Source: Oscillibacter sp. (GTDB taxonomy: Bacteria; Bacillota; Clostridia; Oscillospirales; Oscillospiraceae). Taken from it: 64,000 bases of DNA. This document shows positions 49,781-59,900 of the stretch, one piece after another. The notes under the pieces were generated by a model that was not told the DNA's origin, searched no databases, and saw only the letters and a program-made list of their open reading frames with translations. Both the position numbers and the translations under genes were made by a program. The number at the start of each line of letters is the position of its first letter. Position 1 is the first letter of the stretch. Location of the stretch: contig JALCRR010000003.1 of assembly GCA_022652815.1 (NCBI GenBank), forward strand, positions 58,195 to 122,194, given 5' to 3'.

Positions 49781-50467
49781 GTGTCGATTCTGCTCTGGCT
49801 GTGGATTTTGTGCGCGATTGCGGCGCTGTTTGTTCTGTTTTGCATGACGCGGCTGGGCGTTCTGGTCAACATCGACACGCCGGTTTACGCCTGGGTGACG
49901 GTGGGGCCGCTAAAATTTCAAGTAGCCCCGTCAAAGCCGAAGAAAAAAGCAAAACAAGAGAAGAATCACAAGAAAAAAGAAAAAAAGCCCAAAGAGGGAA
50001 AAGCGGACGTTTTGGAGAAGCTAAAGAAGATTCCAAAACCGTCTATGGAGGATTTGAAATCCGCCTATCATGCGCTTTGGCCACCCATGAAAAAAGCACT
50101 GAACCGAACCCGCAAGGGCATCAAGGTCAATCCGCTGTCGCTTTCCGTGACGCTGGCGGGAAAAGACGATCCGGCTGCCGCTGCGGAATGGTACGGACGG
50201 GTCAACGGCGCCGTCTGGACGGCGATGCCGGTGCTGGAACAGCTTTTGAAGATTCCGGACCCGCATATCCATGTAGGCGTGGATTTTGACGCGCAAAAGA
50301 TACAAGTTCGCGGCAGCGTGGGAATTTCCCTTCGGATCGGAACCTTGATCGGGCTTGGATTTGGCGCGGGAATTCCGGCGCTGAAATGGTTCCTGGCGTA
50401 TCGAAAAACGCATCAAACAGAGAAAATTCAACCTGAGACGCAGAGCCCGGCGCAGCCGGCGGCATAG
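49781..50467 (+). CDS. DUF2953 domain-containing protein
   Basis: N-terminal TM, Lys-rich region, C-terminal segment; between scpB and ytfJ. Confidence 0.85.
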   Translation: MSILLWLWILCAIAALFVLFCMTRLGVLVNIDTPVYAWVTVGPLKFQVAPSKPKKKAKQEKNHKKKEKKPKEGKADVLEKLKKIPKPSMEDLKSAYHALWPPMKKALNRTRKGIKVNPLSLSVTLAGKDDPAAAAEWYGRVNGAVWTAMPVLEQLLKIPDPHIHVGVDFDAQKIQVRGSVGISLRIGTLIGLGFGAGIPALKWFLAYRKTHQTEKIQPETQSPAQPAA

Positions 50468-50472
50468 AAAGG

Positions 50473-50877
50473 ATGTTTACAATGGATAACGTTGAAAAGA
50501 AAACACCGCTGAACAACCTGCTCAATGAGACCATGGGAAAAATCCATGAGATGGTGGACACCAACACCATCGTCGGCGAGCCCATCTCCACGCCGGACGG
50601 CGTGACGCTGATCCCCATTTCCCGCGTCAGCTTCGGCTTCGGCAGCGGCGGCGGCGATTACGGAAAGGGCGCACCCCAGAATTTCGGCGGCGGCAGCGGT
50701 GCCGGTGTCAAGATCGACCCGGTGGCGTTCCTGGTGGTGAAGGACGGCGCAACCCGCGTTCTGCCGGTGGCAATTCCGCCGGTGTCAACGGTTGACCGGG
50801 TCATCGAAATGGTTCCCGACATTATGGATAAAGTGGAAAAATATTTCGACAAGAAGAAAGAAAAAGAATCCTTCTAA
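50473..50877 (+). CDS. ytfJ: GerW family sporulation protein (YtfJ)
   Basis: NTIVGEPISTPDGVTLIPISRVSFGFGSGGGDY...GGGSGAGVKIDPVAFLVV. Confidence 0.95.
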   Translation: MFTMDNVEKKTPLNNLLNETMGKIHEMVDTNTIVGEPISTPDGVTLIPISRVSFGFGSGGGDYGKGAPQNFGGGSGAGVKIDPVAFLVVKDGATRVLPVAIPPVSTVDRVIEMVPDIMDKVEKYFDKKKEKESF

Positions 50878-50918
50878 CGGGGGTATACTACAATCACCAT
50901 ACGAAAAGGTGATTGCAG

Positions 50919-52031
50919 ATGAAAAAGCGATTTCAAAACATCATACCGTTCCTGCTTTGCATTTCCATGCTGACAAGTAGTTTAACCTGTCAGACAAGCG
51001 CTATCAGCACTTCTGCCTCGGCAGCCGTTTTAATGGATGCCGACAGCGGGAGAATCCTCTATGCGCACAACGAGCAGGAGCGAATGCGGATTGCCAGCAC
51101 CACCAAGATTATGACGGCGCTGGTGGCGCTGGAAAACGGCTGCCTTTCGGACGCCGTGACGGTCAAGCGGTCCCAGACGCTGGTGGAGGGAACCTCCATG
51201 TACCTCAAAGAGGGCGAGAAGCTGACGCTGGAGACGCTGCTTTACGGGCTTTTGCTGTGCTCGGGGAATGACGCCGCTCTGGCGGTTGCGGATGCGGTGG
51301 GCGGCAGCCAGGAGAAATTTGTCGTTATGATGAACGACAAGGCGAGGGAGCTGGGCATGACCGGCACGTCCTTTGCCAACCCCAACGGTCTGGACAATGA
51401 CAAGCATTACTCGACGGCGCTGGACATGGCCAAGCTTGCCCGCGCCGCCATGGACAACGAGACATTCGTGCGGATTGTGTCCACTCGCCAGATCACCATT
51501 GGCGGACGCACCATGACCAATCACAACAAGCTCCTATCCTATATGGATGGCTGTCTGGGATTGAAAACCGGCTATACAAAGGCTGCAGGCCGGACGCTGG
51601 TGTCCTGCGCGGTGCGAAACGGTCAGCGGCTGATCGCGGTTACGCTGCAGGACGGCAACGACTGGGCGGATCACGAGGCGCTGTATGAGTATGGCTTTTC
51701 GACCTATCCCGCCAAGACAGCAGTGACCCGGGGCGAAACGCTGACAAGCGTTCGCATTCAGTCGGGAATTGCGCCCACTGTACCGCTTGTGGCCGTGGAC
51801 AGTTTTGCCTGGCCGGTTGCGGCAGGGGAGACATTAAGCGTAGAGCTTTCCGGTGTTCCGCATAAAATGACGGCGCCGGTGACAGCGGGAACATCTGCCG
51901 GCGAGGCGGTGATTTTGCTGAACGGAAAAGAAGTCGGACGGGTCAAGCTGGTCTGCGGCGGAGACGTTCTGCCCAGTCTGCCGGAATCCGTGAGCCTTTT
52001 TCACCGTCTGGAAAATGTCCTGTGCAAGTAA
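50919..52031 (+). CDS. D-alanyl-D-alanine carboxypeptidase (DacF-like)
   Basis: SxxK motif ASTTKIMTALVAL, SGN, KTGYTKAAG; signal peptide. Confidence 0.95.
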   Translation: MKKRFQNIIPFLLCISMLTSSLTCQTSAISTSASAAVLMDADSGRILYAHNEQERMRIASTTKIMTALVALENGCLSDAVTVKRSQTLVEGTSMYLKEGEKLTLETLLYGLLLCSGNDAALAVADAVGGSQEKFVVMMNDKARELGMTGTSFANPNGLDNDKHYSTALDMAKLARAAMDNETFVRIVSTRQITIGGRTMTNHNKLLSYMDGCLGLKTGYTKAAGRTLVSCAVRNGQRLIAVTLQDGNDWADHEALYEYGFSTYPAKTAVTRGETLTSVRIQSGIAPTVPLVAVDSFAWPVAAGETLSVELSGVPHKMTAPVTAGTSAGEAVILLNGKEVGRVKLVCGGDVLPSLPESVSLFHRLENVLCK

Positions 52032-52046
52032 TTTAGGAGGATTCAT

Positions 52047-52763
52047 TTGGAAGAACGTCTGCAAAAAATCATATCGGCTGCGGGGCTCTGCTCTCGCCGC
52101 GGCGCGGAAAAACTGCTGGAAGAAGGGCGCGTAACGGTCAACGGGGAAACGGCGGAAATCGGAAACAAGGCCGACCCCGAAGTGGATCGGATCTGCGTTG
52201 ACGGTCAGCAGATTGCCGGCGAGGACAAGCACGTCTATCTGATGCTGAACAAGCCCCGGGGCTATGTGACGACCATGTCCGAACAGCGGCAGGAGCCGCG
52301 TCCGATTGTGGCCGATCTTGTTCGGGACGTGGGCGTCCGGGTGTTTCCGGTTGGGCGGCTTGATTGCCAGTCCGAGGGGCTGCTGCTGTTGACCAACGAC
52401 GGCGACTTTGCCCAGCACCTGCTGCACCCCAAATATGAGGTGAACAAGACGTATCTGCTCAGCGTTGCCGGAGCCGTCCATGGGGCGGAGAAACGCCTTG
52501 CCGCGGTGCGGGATCTGGACGGTGAGCCGATTGCTCCGGCGCAGGTAAGCGTGCTGGAGGAAAAGGGCCAGACGGCACTTTTGTCCGTTACCATCCACCA
52601 GGGGAAGAACCGACAGATTCGGCGGATGTGTCGACAGTGCAACCTAATTGTGAAGAAATTGCAGCGTGTGCAGGAAAATGGTCTTGAACTCGGCACCCTG
52701 CAACCCGGCAAGTGGAGATACTTAACAGATACTGAAATTCAGTCTTTAAAAGAAGAACATTGA
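52047..52763 (+). CDS. rluB: Pseudouridine synthase (RluB/RsuA family)
   Basis: S4 domain then VGRLDCQSEGLLLLTNDGDFAQHLLHPKYEVNKTY; TTG start. Confidence 0.95.
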   Translation: MEERLQKIISAAGLCSRRGAEKLLEEGRVTVNGETAEIGNKADPEVDRICVDGQQIAGEDKHVYLMLNKPRGYVTTMSEQRQEPRPIVADLVRDVGVRVFPVGRLDCQSEGLLLLTNDGDFAQHLLHPKYEVNKTYLLSVAGAVHGAEKRLAAVRDLDGEPIAPAQVSVLEEKGQTALLSVTIHQGKNRQIRRMCRQCNLIVKKLQRVQENGLELGTLQPGKWRYLTDTEIQSLKEEH

Positions 52764-52765
52764 GA

Positions 52766-52796
52766 GGACAGCCCAAAATTAGGGCTGTCCTTTTTC
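52766..52796 (+). terminator. Rho-independent terminator
   Basis: ggacagccc-aaaatta-gggctgtcc-ttttt. Confidence 0.88.
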
Positions 52797-52897
52797 ATCC
52801 ATTTTGCAGGATTTGAAAAATATCTTGCAAAATTGGTTTAAAAAACGAGTGTTTTGTGATACACTGAAAAACGGTCAAAATGAGGGAGGTATGGTCA

Positions 52898-53764
52898 ATG
52901 CCCAAAAGCATTTTACATATTATTGAGAGCAGCATTCCGTCCTTTTCCAAGGGGCAGAAGCGGATTGGTACGTATATTCTTGAAAATTACGACAAAGCGG
53001 CCTTTATGACCGCCAGCAAGCTCGGCAAGCTGGTGGGCGTCAGCGAATCCACGGTGGTTCGCTTCGCCTCGGAGCTGGGCTATGACGGCTACCCCAGTAT
53101 GCAGCGTGCGCTGCAGGAGATGATCCGCAGCCGCCTAACTTCCACCCAACGTATCGAGGCGGCGGGGGAGGAACTCTCCGGTCAAGACGTGCTGGCAACC
53201 GTGATGCAGCGGGACATGGACAAGCTGCGCATGGTGGTGGACGAGGCAGATCGCACCGAATTTGCCGCCGTATCGGAAAGAATTATGACGGCGAAGCACA
53301 TCTACATTCTGGGCGTGCGCTCCTCGTCCTTCGTGGCAGGCTATCTGAATTTTTACCTGCACCTTTTATTTGAAAATGTGACGCTGGTGCAGTCCAACGC
53401 CGCCGGCGAAATATTCGAGCAACTGTTTCGGATTGGGCCGGGAGATGTGATGATTGCGATTTCTTTCCCGCGATACTCCCTTGTGACGATGAACACCGTG
53501 AAGTTTGCCAAGGATCGCGGCGCAACCATTATTGCCATTACGGACAATGAGCTTTCTCCGCTTTATCAGATGGCGGACGGTTCGTTGCTGGCGCCCAGCG
53601 AAATGATTTCCTTTGTGGATTCCATGGTGGCGCCGCTGAGTATGCTCAACGCGCTGCTGGTGGATATCGGCTACCGAATGGGGACGGACATCTCCTCGAC
53701 ATTTGCGGAACTGGAGGATATCTGGGACGAATACGGCGTCTTTGGTAAATCGGACGATGAGTAA
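52898..53764 (+). CDS. MurR/RpiR family transcriptional regulator
   Basis: N-terminal HTH (GVSESTVVRFASELGYDGYPSMQRAL) and SIS domain. Confidence 0.95.
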   Translation: MPKSILHIIESSIPSFSKGQKRIGTYILENYDKAAFMTASKLGKLVGVSESTVVRFASELGYDGYPSMQRALQEMIRSRLTSTQRIEAAGEELSGQDVLATVMQRDMDKLRMVVDEADRTEFAAVSERIMTAKHIYILGVRSSSFVAGYLNFYLHLLFENVTLVQSNAAGEIFEQLFRIGPGDVMIAISFPRYSLVTMNTVKFAKDRGATIIAITDNELSPLYQMADGSLLAPSEMISFVDSMVAPLSMLNALLVDIGYRMGTDISSTFAELEDIWDEYGVFGKSDDE

Positions 53765-55019
53765 AAAAATTCTTGTGGTCGGCGGCGGAGCTGCCGGCAT
53801 GATGGCTGCCATTACCGCGGCTGAGCACGGCGGGGAAGTATCCCTACTGGAGCCCAACGAGCGGCTGGGAAAGAAGCTGAACATCACCGGCAAGGGTCGG
53901 TGCAACGTCACAAACAACGCAGGGAGCGAGGAATTGCTTGCCCACGTTGCAAAAAACGGGCGGTTTTTGTACAGCGCCTTTTCCCGGTTTGACGGGCGGG
54001 ACACCATGCGCTTTTTTGAATCGCTGGGGGTTCCTCTGAAAACGGAACGGGGAAACCGGGTCTTTCCGGTATCTGACCGCTCGTTCGACATCAGCGGCGC
54101 GCTGGAAAAGCGGATGCGCGCGCTGCATATCCAGTGGATTCACGACAAGGCGGACGCTCTGCTGGTCAATGACGGCGCGGTTTCCGGTGTTGCCGGAGAA
54201 AAGCAGAAATACGAGGCCGATGCGGTGATTTTAGCCACCGGCGGCGTTTCCTACCCGGCCACCGGCTCCACCGGAGACGGCTATCGGATGGCGCAGACTG
54301 TGGGACACACGCTTGTGCCCGCCGTAGGCTCGCTTGTTCCATTGGTCAGCGATGACCCTTGCTGCGCAGCGATGCAGGGACTGGCTCTAAAGAACATTCA
54401 GCTCACCGTTCACAACCAGAAAAAGAAAGTCATTTATCAAGACTTCGGCGAGCTACTCTTTACCCATTTTGGACTTTCCGGCCCTCTAATTCTGTCCGCC
54501 AGCGCCCATTTGCAGGATTTTGAGAAGAATTCGTACACGCTTTCCATCGACCTCAAGCCTGCACTGGACGAAAAGAAACTGGAAGCCCGGATTCTCCGGG
54601 ATATGGACGAGAAGAAGAACCAAAATTTCTCCAGTCTGGTTGCCGGACTGGTGGCCCACAGCATGATTCCCGTGGTGGTGGAGCGCTGCGGCGTGGACGG
54701 CGAGACGAAGGTGAACTCCGTGACCCGCGAAGCGCGCAAGGCGCTGGAGATGGTGCTTAAGCAGTTTACCGTTCCCGTCACCGGCAAGCGCCCGGTGGAG
54801 GAGGCTATCGTGACCTCCGGCGGTGTCAAAGTGGGGGAAATCAATCCAAACACTATGGAATCAAAGCTTGTAAAGCGATTATACTTCGCAGGAGAAATCC
54901 TGGATGTGGACGCCTATACCGGGGGATTTAACCTGCAAATTGCCTGGGCAACAGGCCGAGCAGCCGGCGAAGCCGCCGCTGCGGAAGAGAACAAAAGCAA
55001 AGGATCGGAAGCAACATGA
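53757..55019 (+). CDS. BaiN/HI0933-like NAD(P)/FAD-dependent oxidoreductase
   Basis: ILVVGGGAAGMMAAI; KKLNITGKGRCNVTN; YFAGEILDVDAYTGGFNLQIAWATGRAAG. Confidence 0.95.
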   Translation: MSKKILVVGGGAAGMMAAITAAEHGGEVSLLEPNERLGKKLNITGKGRCNVTNNAGSEELLAHVAKNGRFLYSAFSRFDGRDTMRFFESLGVPLKTERGNRVFPVSDRSFDISGALEKRMRALHIQWIHDKADALLVNDGAVSGVAGEKQKYEADAVILATGGVSYPATGSTGDGYRMAQTVGHTLVPAVGSLVPLVSDDPCCAAMQGLALKNIQLTVHNQKKKVIYQDFGELLFTHFGLSGPLILSASAHLQDFEKNSYTLSIDLKPALDEKKLEARILRDMDEKKNQNFSSLVAGLVAHSMIPVVVERCGVDGETKVNSVTREARKALEMVLKQFTVPVTGKRPVEEAIVTSGGVKVGEINPNTMESKLVKRLYFAGEILDVDAYTGGFNLQIAWATGRAAGEAAAAEENKSKGSEAT

Positions 55020-55693
55020 AACAGATTGCCATTGCCATTGACGGCCCCTCTGGCGCGGGGAAAAGCACGCTTGCTCGCAGAGCTGCGGCTGAATTGAGCT
55101 ATCTCTATGTCGATACGGGCGCGATTTATCGCTCCATCGGCTATTACGCCCGGAAAAACGGGATTAATCCCAAGAATGAATCCGCCGTTCTGGCGGCGCT
55201 GCCCAACATTCAGGTTGAACTTTGCTACGGCAGCGACGGCTTACAGCACATGATGCTGTGCGGTCAAGACGTGACGAAGGAAATCCGTCTGCCGGAAATC
55301 TCCCTGTATGCCTCCGCTGTGTCGGCGTTTCCCGGCGTGCGGGCGCATTTGCTGGAGATGCAGCGGGAGCTGGCGCGGAAAAATAGCGTCATTATGGACG
55401 GTCGCGATATCGGCACCGTGGTGCTGCCGGATGCGGACGTTAAGATTTTTCTGACTGCGTCTCCGGAAGCCCGTGCATCACGCCGCTGCCTGGAACTTAC
55501 GCAGCGGGGGACGCCGGAGGATTACGACAAGGTGCTGCGGGAGATCGAACAGCGGGACTATGAGGATTCCCACCGGGCCGTGGCTCCGCTGCGGCAGGCG
55601 GAGGACGCCGTGGTGCTGGATACGACGAATCTGGACTTTGAGCAGAGCCTTGCGGCTTTGCTGCACATCATATGGGAGAGAACATCGAAATGA
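55016..55693 (+). CDS. cmk: Cytidylate kinase
   Basis: IAIDGPSGAGKSTLARRAAAELSYLYVDTGAIYR; MDGRDIGTVVLPDADVKIFLTAS. Confidence 0.97.
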   Translation: MKQIAIAIDGPSGAGKSTLARRAAAELSYLYVDTGAIYRSIGYYARKNGINPKNESAVLAALPNIQVELCYGSDGLQHMMLCGQDVTKEIRLPEISLYASAVSAFPGVRAHLLEMQRELARKNSVIMDGRDIGTVVLPDADVKIFLTASPEARASRRCLELTQRGTPEDYDKVLREIEQRDYEDSHRAVAPLRQAEDAVVLDTTNLDFEQSLAALLHIIWERTSK

Positions 55694-56286
55694 ATGAATT
55701 TTCCCTGTTTCACTTTGCATACTGGCTTCTGACGCCCATCAAGCGTATTTTTCACCCCGTAGACGTCCGTGGGTTGGAAGCCCTGCCGCGCAGCGGCGTG
55801 ATGCTGTGCCCCAACCATTGCAGCAACTGGGATCCCGTGCTGATCGGCCTTGCCCTGCCTCGAGACTACCGGATGCACATTATGGCGAAGGACTCTCTGT
55901 TTCGCATTCCGGTTTTGAGCTGGATCTTTCGCCGTTTGGGCGCATTCCCGGTCAGCCGCGGAAATGCCGATATTCAAGCGGTCAAGACCGCCATTAAGGC
56001 CATCAAGGACGGCGACAACCTCCTAATTTTCCCGGAGGGAACCCGGGTCAAAAAAGAGGGCGAGGTGCAGGCCAAGAGCGGGATTGCCGTGATCGGCATT
56101 CGCACGGGTGCAATCTTTGTGCCGGTGTTTGTGGACAGTGACAAGCGGCTTTTTCACAAAACCCGCATCATCTTCGGCAAGCCGTATGAGCCGGTCTATA
56201 CCGGACGGCACGGCACGGCGGAGGAAATGCAGAAAATCGCCGATGACATCGTGAAAGCGGCCTACGATCTGGGGAGAGAAGCATGA
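55690..56286 (+). CDS. plsC: 1-acyl-sn-glycerol-3-phosphate acyltransferase
   Basis: NHCSNWDP and FPEGTR motifs. Confidence 0.95.
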   Translation: MNEFSLFHFAYWLLTPIKRIFHPVDVRGLEALPRSGVMLCPNHCSNWDPVLIGLALPRDYRMHIMAKDSLFRIPVLSWIFRRLGAFPVSRGNADIQAVKTAIKAIKDGDNLLIFPEGTRVKKEGEVQAKSGIAVIGIRTGAIFVPVFVDSDKRLFHKTRIIFGKPYEPVYTGRHGTAEEMQKIADDIVKAAYDLGREA

Positions 56287-58247
56287 ACGTTATTCTGGCA
56301 AAGTCCGCCGGCTTTTGCTACGGCGTCGAGCGGGCAGTCAAGCTGGCGGAGAAAACCGCGGCAGAGTCCGGCGGCTGCTGGATGCTGGGGGATTTGATCC
56401 ACAATACCCATGTGGTAGAGGAGCTGGAAGCCCAGGGCATCCGCAAAACCGAGAACCCCGATGCGCTTGAAAACGGGCAGACGGTGGTCATCCGTTCCCA
56501 CGGGGAGCTGAAAACCACGCTGGACGCACTGGAGAAAAACGGCGTTTCCTGCGTCAATGCAACCTGTCCCAATGTGATGCGGATTCAAAAGCTTGTCGCT
56601 GCGGCAGACCAAGAGGGACGCCAGCCGATTATCATTGGCGAGGCGAATCATCCCGAGGTTGCGGGCGTTGCCAGCTGGTGCGCGCATCCGCTGATTTTTC
56701 AAGGTCCGGATGAGGTGGAAACCTGGCTTGCACAGCCCGGTCACAGGGAAGTGCCGGTTACCGTGGTCGCGCAGACAACCTGCATTCGTGAACTTTTTGA
56801 AACTTCTGCGAAAATCATAAAAAAACAGTGTACAAACGCAAAAATATTTGATACAATATGTGATGCTACGCATAAACGTCAGTCAGAAGCTGCCGAAATT
56901 GCAGCCAAAGTAGACGTGATGGTTGTGGTTGGAGACCGTAAAAGCGCGAACACCAAACATTTGACAGAAATTTGCAATGAGAGATGCCTCAACGTATTCC
57001 AGATTGAGAATGCGGACGAGCTCTCGCCGGATTGGTTCGATGGTTGCTCTGTTGCGGGTCTTACGGCCGGCGCATCCACGCCTGCGGGCATCATTAAGGA
57101 GGTATATGCAACCATGAGTGAAGAAATCAAAGCCGCTGAGGGCACCGAGGAATCTTTTGAGGAATTGCTGAACAAGTCTTTCAAAACTTTAAATACAGGA
57201 GAGAAGGTAACCGGCATTGTCACGGCCATCACACCCACTGAGGTGCAGGTGGACGTGGGGGCTAAGCAGGCAGCTTACATCAAGCTGGCAGAACTGTCTG
57301 ACGACCCCAGTGTGAAGCCCGAGGACATTGTCCATGTGGGCGAAGAAATCGAAACCTATATTGTCCGCGTCAATGACGTGGAGGGTTATGCAGAGCTTTC
57401 CAAGAAGCGTCTGGATGCCGTCAAGGTCTGGGAGAACATTGAGAAGGCCGTTGATGACAAGACGATCATGGAAGGCATCGTTACCGAGGTAAACAAGGGC
57501 GGCGTCGTCGTTTCTGTGAAGGGCGTGCGCGTGTTCGTTCCCGCTTCCCAGAGCGGTATGCCCCGTGGCGCAGATCTGGAGACCATGGTCAAGCAGAAGG
57601 TTTCTCTGCGTATTACCGAGGTCAACCGTGCCCGCCGCCGTGTGGTCGGCTCCATCCGTGCTGTCCAGTACGAGGAGCGTCAGGCCAAGCAGGCTGAGGT
57701 TTGGGAAAGCATTGAAGTTGGCAAGCATTACACCGGCGTTGTGAAGTCCATGACTTCCTACGGCGTGTTCGTGGACATTGGCGGCGTGGATGGTATGGTA
57801 CATATCTCCGAGCTGTCCTGGAGCCGGATCAAGACCCCCGCTGAGGTCTGCAAGGTCGGCGACAGCATGGATGTGTACGTGATTTCCTACGATCCCGAGA
57901 AGAAGAAGATCTCCCTGGGCGTCAAGGATCGCAGTGTTGATCCCTGGCAGTCCTTCATGAATCAGTACCAGGTTGGCGACGTGGCTTCTGTCAAGGTTGT
58001 CAAGCTGATGACCTTCGGCGCATTCGCCGAAGTCGTTCCCGGCGTGGACGGCTTGATTCACATTTCTCAGATCGCTGATCGCCGTATCGACAAACCGGAG
58101 GACGTCCTGTCTGAGGGCCAGACCGTCGATGCCAAGATCATCGCCATCGACGAGGACAAGAAGAAGATCTCTCTGTCCATCCGCGCTCTGCTGGAGTCCG
58201 CTCCCGCAGAAGAAGAGGAAGAGACTTCCGCTCCCGACGCAGAGTAA
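56283..58247 (+). CDS. ispH: Bifunctional HMBPP reductase (IspH) / 30S ribosomal protein S1
   Basis: IspH Cys motifs (SAGFCYGVERAV; NATCPNV; VAGLTAGASTP) followed by four S1 domains. Confidence 0.96.
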   Translation: MNVILAKSAGFCYGVERAVKLAEKTAAESGGCWMLGDLIHNTHVVEELEAQGIRKTENPDALENGQTVVIRSHGELKTTLDALEKNGVSCVNATCPNVMRIQKLVAAADQEGRQPIIIGEANHPEVAGVASWCAHPLIFQGPDEVETWLAQPGHREVPVTVVAQTTCIRELFETSAKIIKKQCTNAKIFDTICDATHKRQSEAAEIAAKVDVMVVVGDRKSANTKHLTEICNERCLNVFQIENADELSPDWFDGCSVAGLTAGASTPAGIIKEVYATMSEEIKAAEGTEESFEELLNKSFKTLNTGEKVTGIVTAITPTEVQVDVGAKQAAYIKLAELSDDPSVKPEDIVHVGEEIETYIVRVNDVEGYAELSKKRLDAVKVWENIEKAVDDKTIMEGIVTEVNKGGVVVSVKGVRVFVPASQSGMPRGADLETMVKQKVSLRITEVNRARRRVVGSIRAVQYEERQAKQAEVWESIEVGKHYTGVVKSMTSYGVFVDIGGVDGMVHISELSWSRIKTPAEVCKVGDSMDVYVISYDPEKKKISLGVKDRSVDPWQSFMNQYQVGDVASVKVVKLMTFGAFAEVVPGVDGLIHISQIADRRIDKPEDVLSEGQTVDAKIIAIDEDKKKISLSIRALLESAPAEEEEETSAPDAE

Positions 58248-58262
58248 TTAATCAGACTAAGA

Positions 58263-58297
58263 GGGGACAGGCACTTTTTGTGCCTGTCCCTTTTTAC
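58263..58297 (+). terminator. Rho-independent terminator
   Basis: gggacaggcac-ttttt-gtgcctgtccc-ttttta. Confidence 0.88.
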
Positions 58298-58302
58298 GTA
58301 AA

Positions 58303-58356
58303 TTTTTCGACAAGACAGATAATTCCGTTGCAAAACAAATGGCAATCTGTTATAAT
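58303..58356 (+). promoter_or_regulatory. Promoter with upstream candidate Spo0A box
   Basis: TTTTTCGACAA (58303-58313); -35 TTGCAA (58328-58333), 17-bp spacer, -10 TATAAT (58351-58356). Confidence 0.65.
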
Positions 58357-58420
58357 ATTGACAATGTTTTGAAAAAGTACTGAAAAAGAATAAAAATATT
58401 CAATGGGAGGAACTGTATTC

Positions 58421-59767
58421 ATGAGTTATCAGGAAGAGTATCAGCAGAAGCTGACCACGGCCGACGAGGCGGTGAAGGTTGTCAAGTCCGGTGACTGGCT
58501 GGATTATGGCTGGAGTATTTGCACGGCCAATGCGCTGGACAAGGCACTTGCAAAGCGCGCAGACCAACTGACCGACGTGAATGTCCGCGGCGGCATTCTG
58601 ACCCGTCGTCCTGCCATTTTTGATGTCCCCAATGCTCCGCAGCACTTCACCTGGAACTCCTGGCACATGTCCGGAATTGAGCGCAAGGCCGTCAATGAGG
58701 GAATTTCTTATTACATCCCCCTGCGCTATTCCGAGCTGCCCGGCTACTACCGCAACTGCATCAAGTCTCTGGATGTCGCCATGTTCCAGGTGGCCCCGAT
58801 GGATGAGCACGGCTGGTTCAACTTCGGCCCCGGCGGTTCTCACCTAAAAGCTGTGTGCGAAGTTGCAAAGAAGATCATCGTTGAAGTCAACAAGAATATG
58901 CCGGTCTGCCTGGGCGGATTCGACAACTGCGTCCATATTGACGACGTTGATATGGTCGTTGAGGGTGAAAATCCTCCCATGGACATTCTGGGCGGCAGCG
59001 GCGAACCCTCCGAGATCGACACGGCTGTTGCAAAACTGGTTGTGCCGCAGATTCCCGACGGTGCCTGCCTGCAGCTGGGCATCGGCTCCATGCCCAACGC
59101 CATCGGCAAGATGATTGCCGAGTCCGATCTGAAGGATCTGGGCGTTCATACCGAGATGTACGTCGATGCGTTTGTCGATATGGCGGAAGCCGGAAAGCTG
59201 ACCTGCCTGCGCAAGCCCATTGATCGCGGCCGTCAGACCTACGCCTTTGCCGCAGGCTCTCAGAAGCTGTACGATTACTTGAACAACAACCCCGCCTGCA
59301 TGGCGGCTCCCGTCAGCTATGTCAACGACATCGCCCGCGTTTCCTCCATCCCCAACTTCATCTCCATCAACGGCGCTGTGGACATTGACCTCTTTGGCCA
59401 GGTTTCCTCCGAGTCCTCCGGCACGCACCACATCTCCGGTGCAGGCGGACAGCAGGACTTTGTCATGGGTGCTTATCTGTCCCAGGGCGGCAAGAGCTTC
59501 ATCTGCTGCTCTTCCACGGTGAAGAATAAAAAGACCGGCGAAGAGACTTCCCGCATTCGTCCGACTTTGGTCGAGGGCTCCATCGCCACCTGCACCCGCA
59601 CCAATCTGCACTATCTGGTGACGGAGTACGGCATCGCCAATGTCAAGGGTCTGGCTACCTGGCAGCGTGCGGAAGCACTGATCGGCATTGCCAATCCCAA
59701 GTTCCGCGATCAGCTGATTGCGGAAGCCGAGAAAATGCACATCTGGCGCAGAAGCAACAAAATCTGA
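58421..59767 (+). CDS. Butyryl-CoA:acetate CoA-transferase-like (acetyl-CoA hydrolase/transferase family)
   Basis: [57 protein letters not shown]-terminal MHIWRRSNK. Confidence 0.88.
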   Translation: MSYQEEYQQKLTTADEAVKVVKSGDWLDYGWSICTANALDKALAKRADQLTDVNVRGGILTRRPAIFDVPNAPQHFTWNSWHMSGIERKAVNEGISYYIPLRYSELPGYYRNCIKSLDVAMFQVAPMDEHGWFNFGPGGSHLKAVCEVAKKIIVEVNKNMPVCLGGFDNCVHIDDVDMVVEGENPPMDILGGSGEPSEIDTAVAKLVVPQIPDGACLQLGIGSMPNAIGKMIAESDLKDLGVHTEMYVDAFVDMAEAGKLTCLRKPIDRGRQTYAFAAGSQKLYDYLNNNPACMAAPVSYVNDIARVSSIPNFISINGAVDIDLFGQVSSESSGTHHISGAGGQQDFVMGAYLSQGGKSFICCSSTVKNKKTGEETSRIRPTLVEGSIATCTRTNLHYLVTEYGIANVKGLATWQRAEALIGIANPKFRDQLIAEAEKMHIWRRSNKI

Positions 59768-59776
59768 TCCCTTGCA

Positions 59777-59812
59777 AAAGAAGAGCGGCAAATTGTCCGC
59801 TCTTCTTTTTTG
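59777..59812 (+). terminator. Rho-independent terminator
   Basis: aagaagagcgg-caaattgt-ccgctcttctt-ttttt. Confidence 0.85.
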
Positions 59813-59900
59813 CGTCTTTCACCGGGAAAACAGCTTGCCAAGGCGGTGGCGGAATGCTATCATAGACAAAGAAGAAACGCGCACAGGAAGGGGTAGAGGC

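Noticed and set aside
56283-58247. IspH-S1 fusion as a novel gene fusion or frameshift artefact
   Set aside because: This bifunctional arrangement is already known in Clostridia; only the internal initiation signal was kept as a finding.
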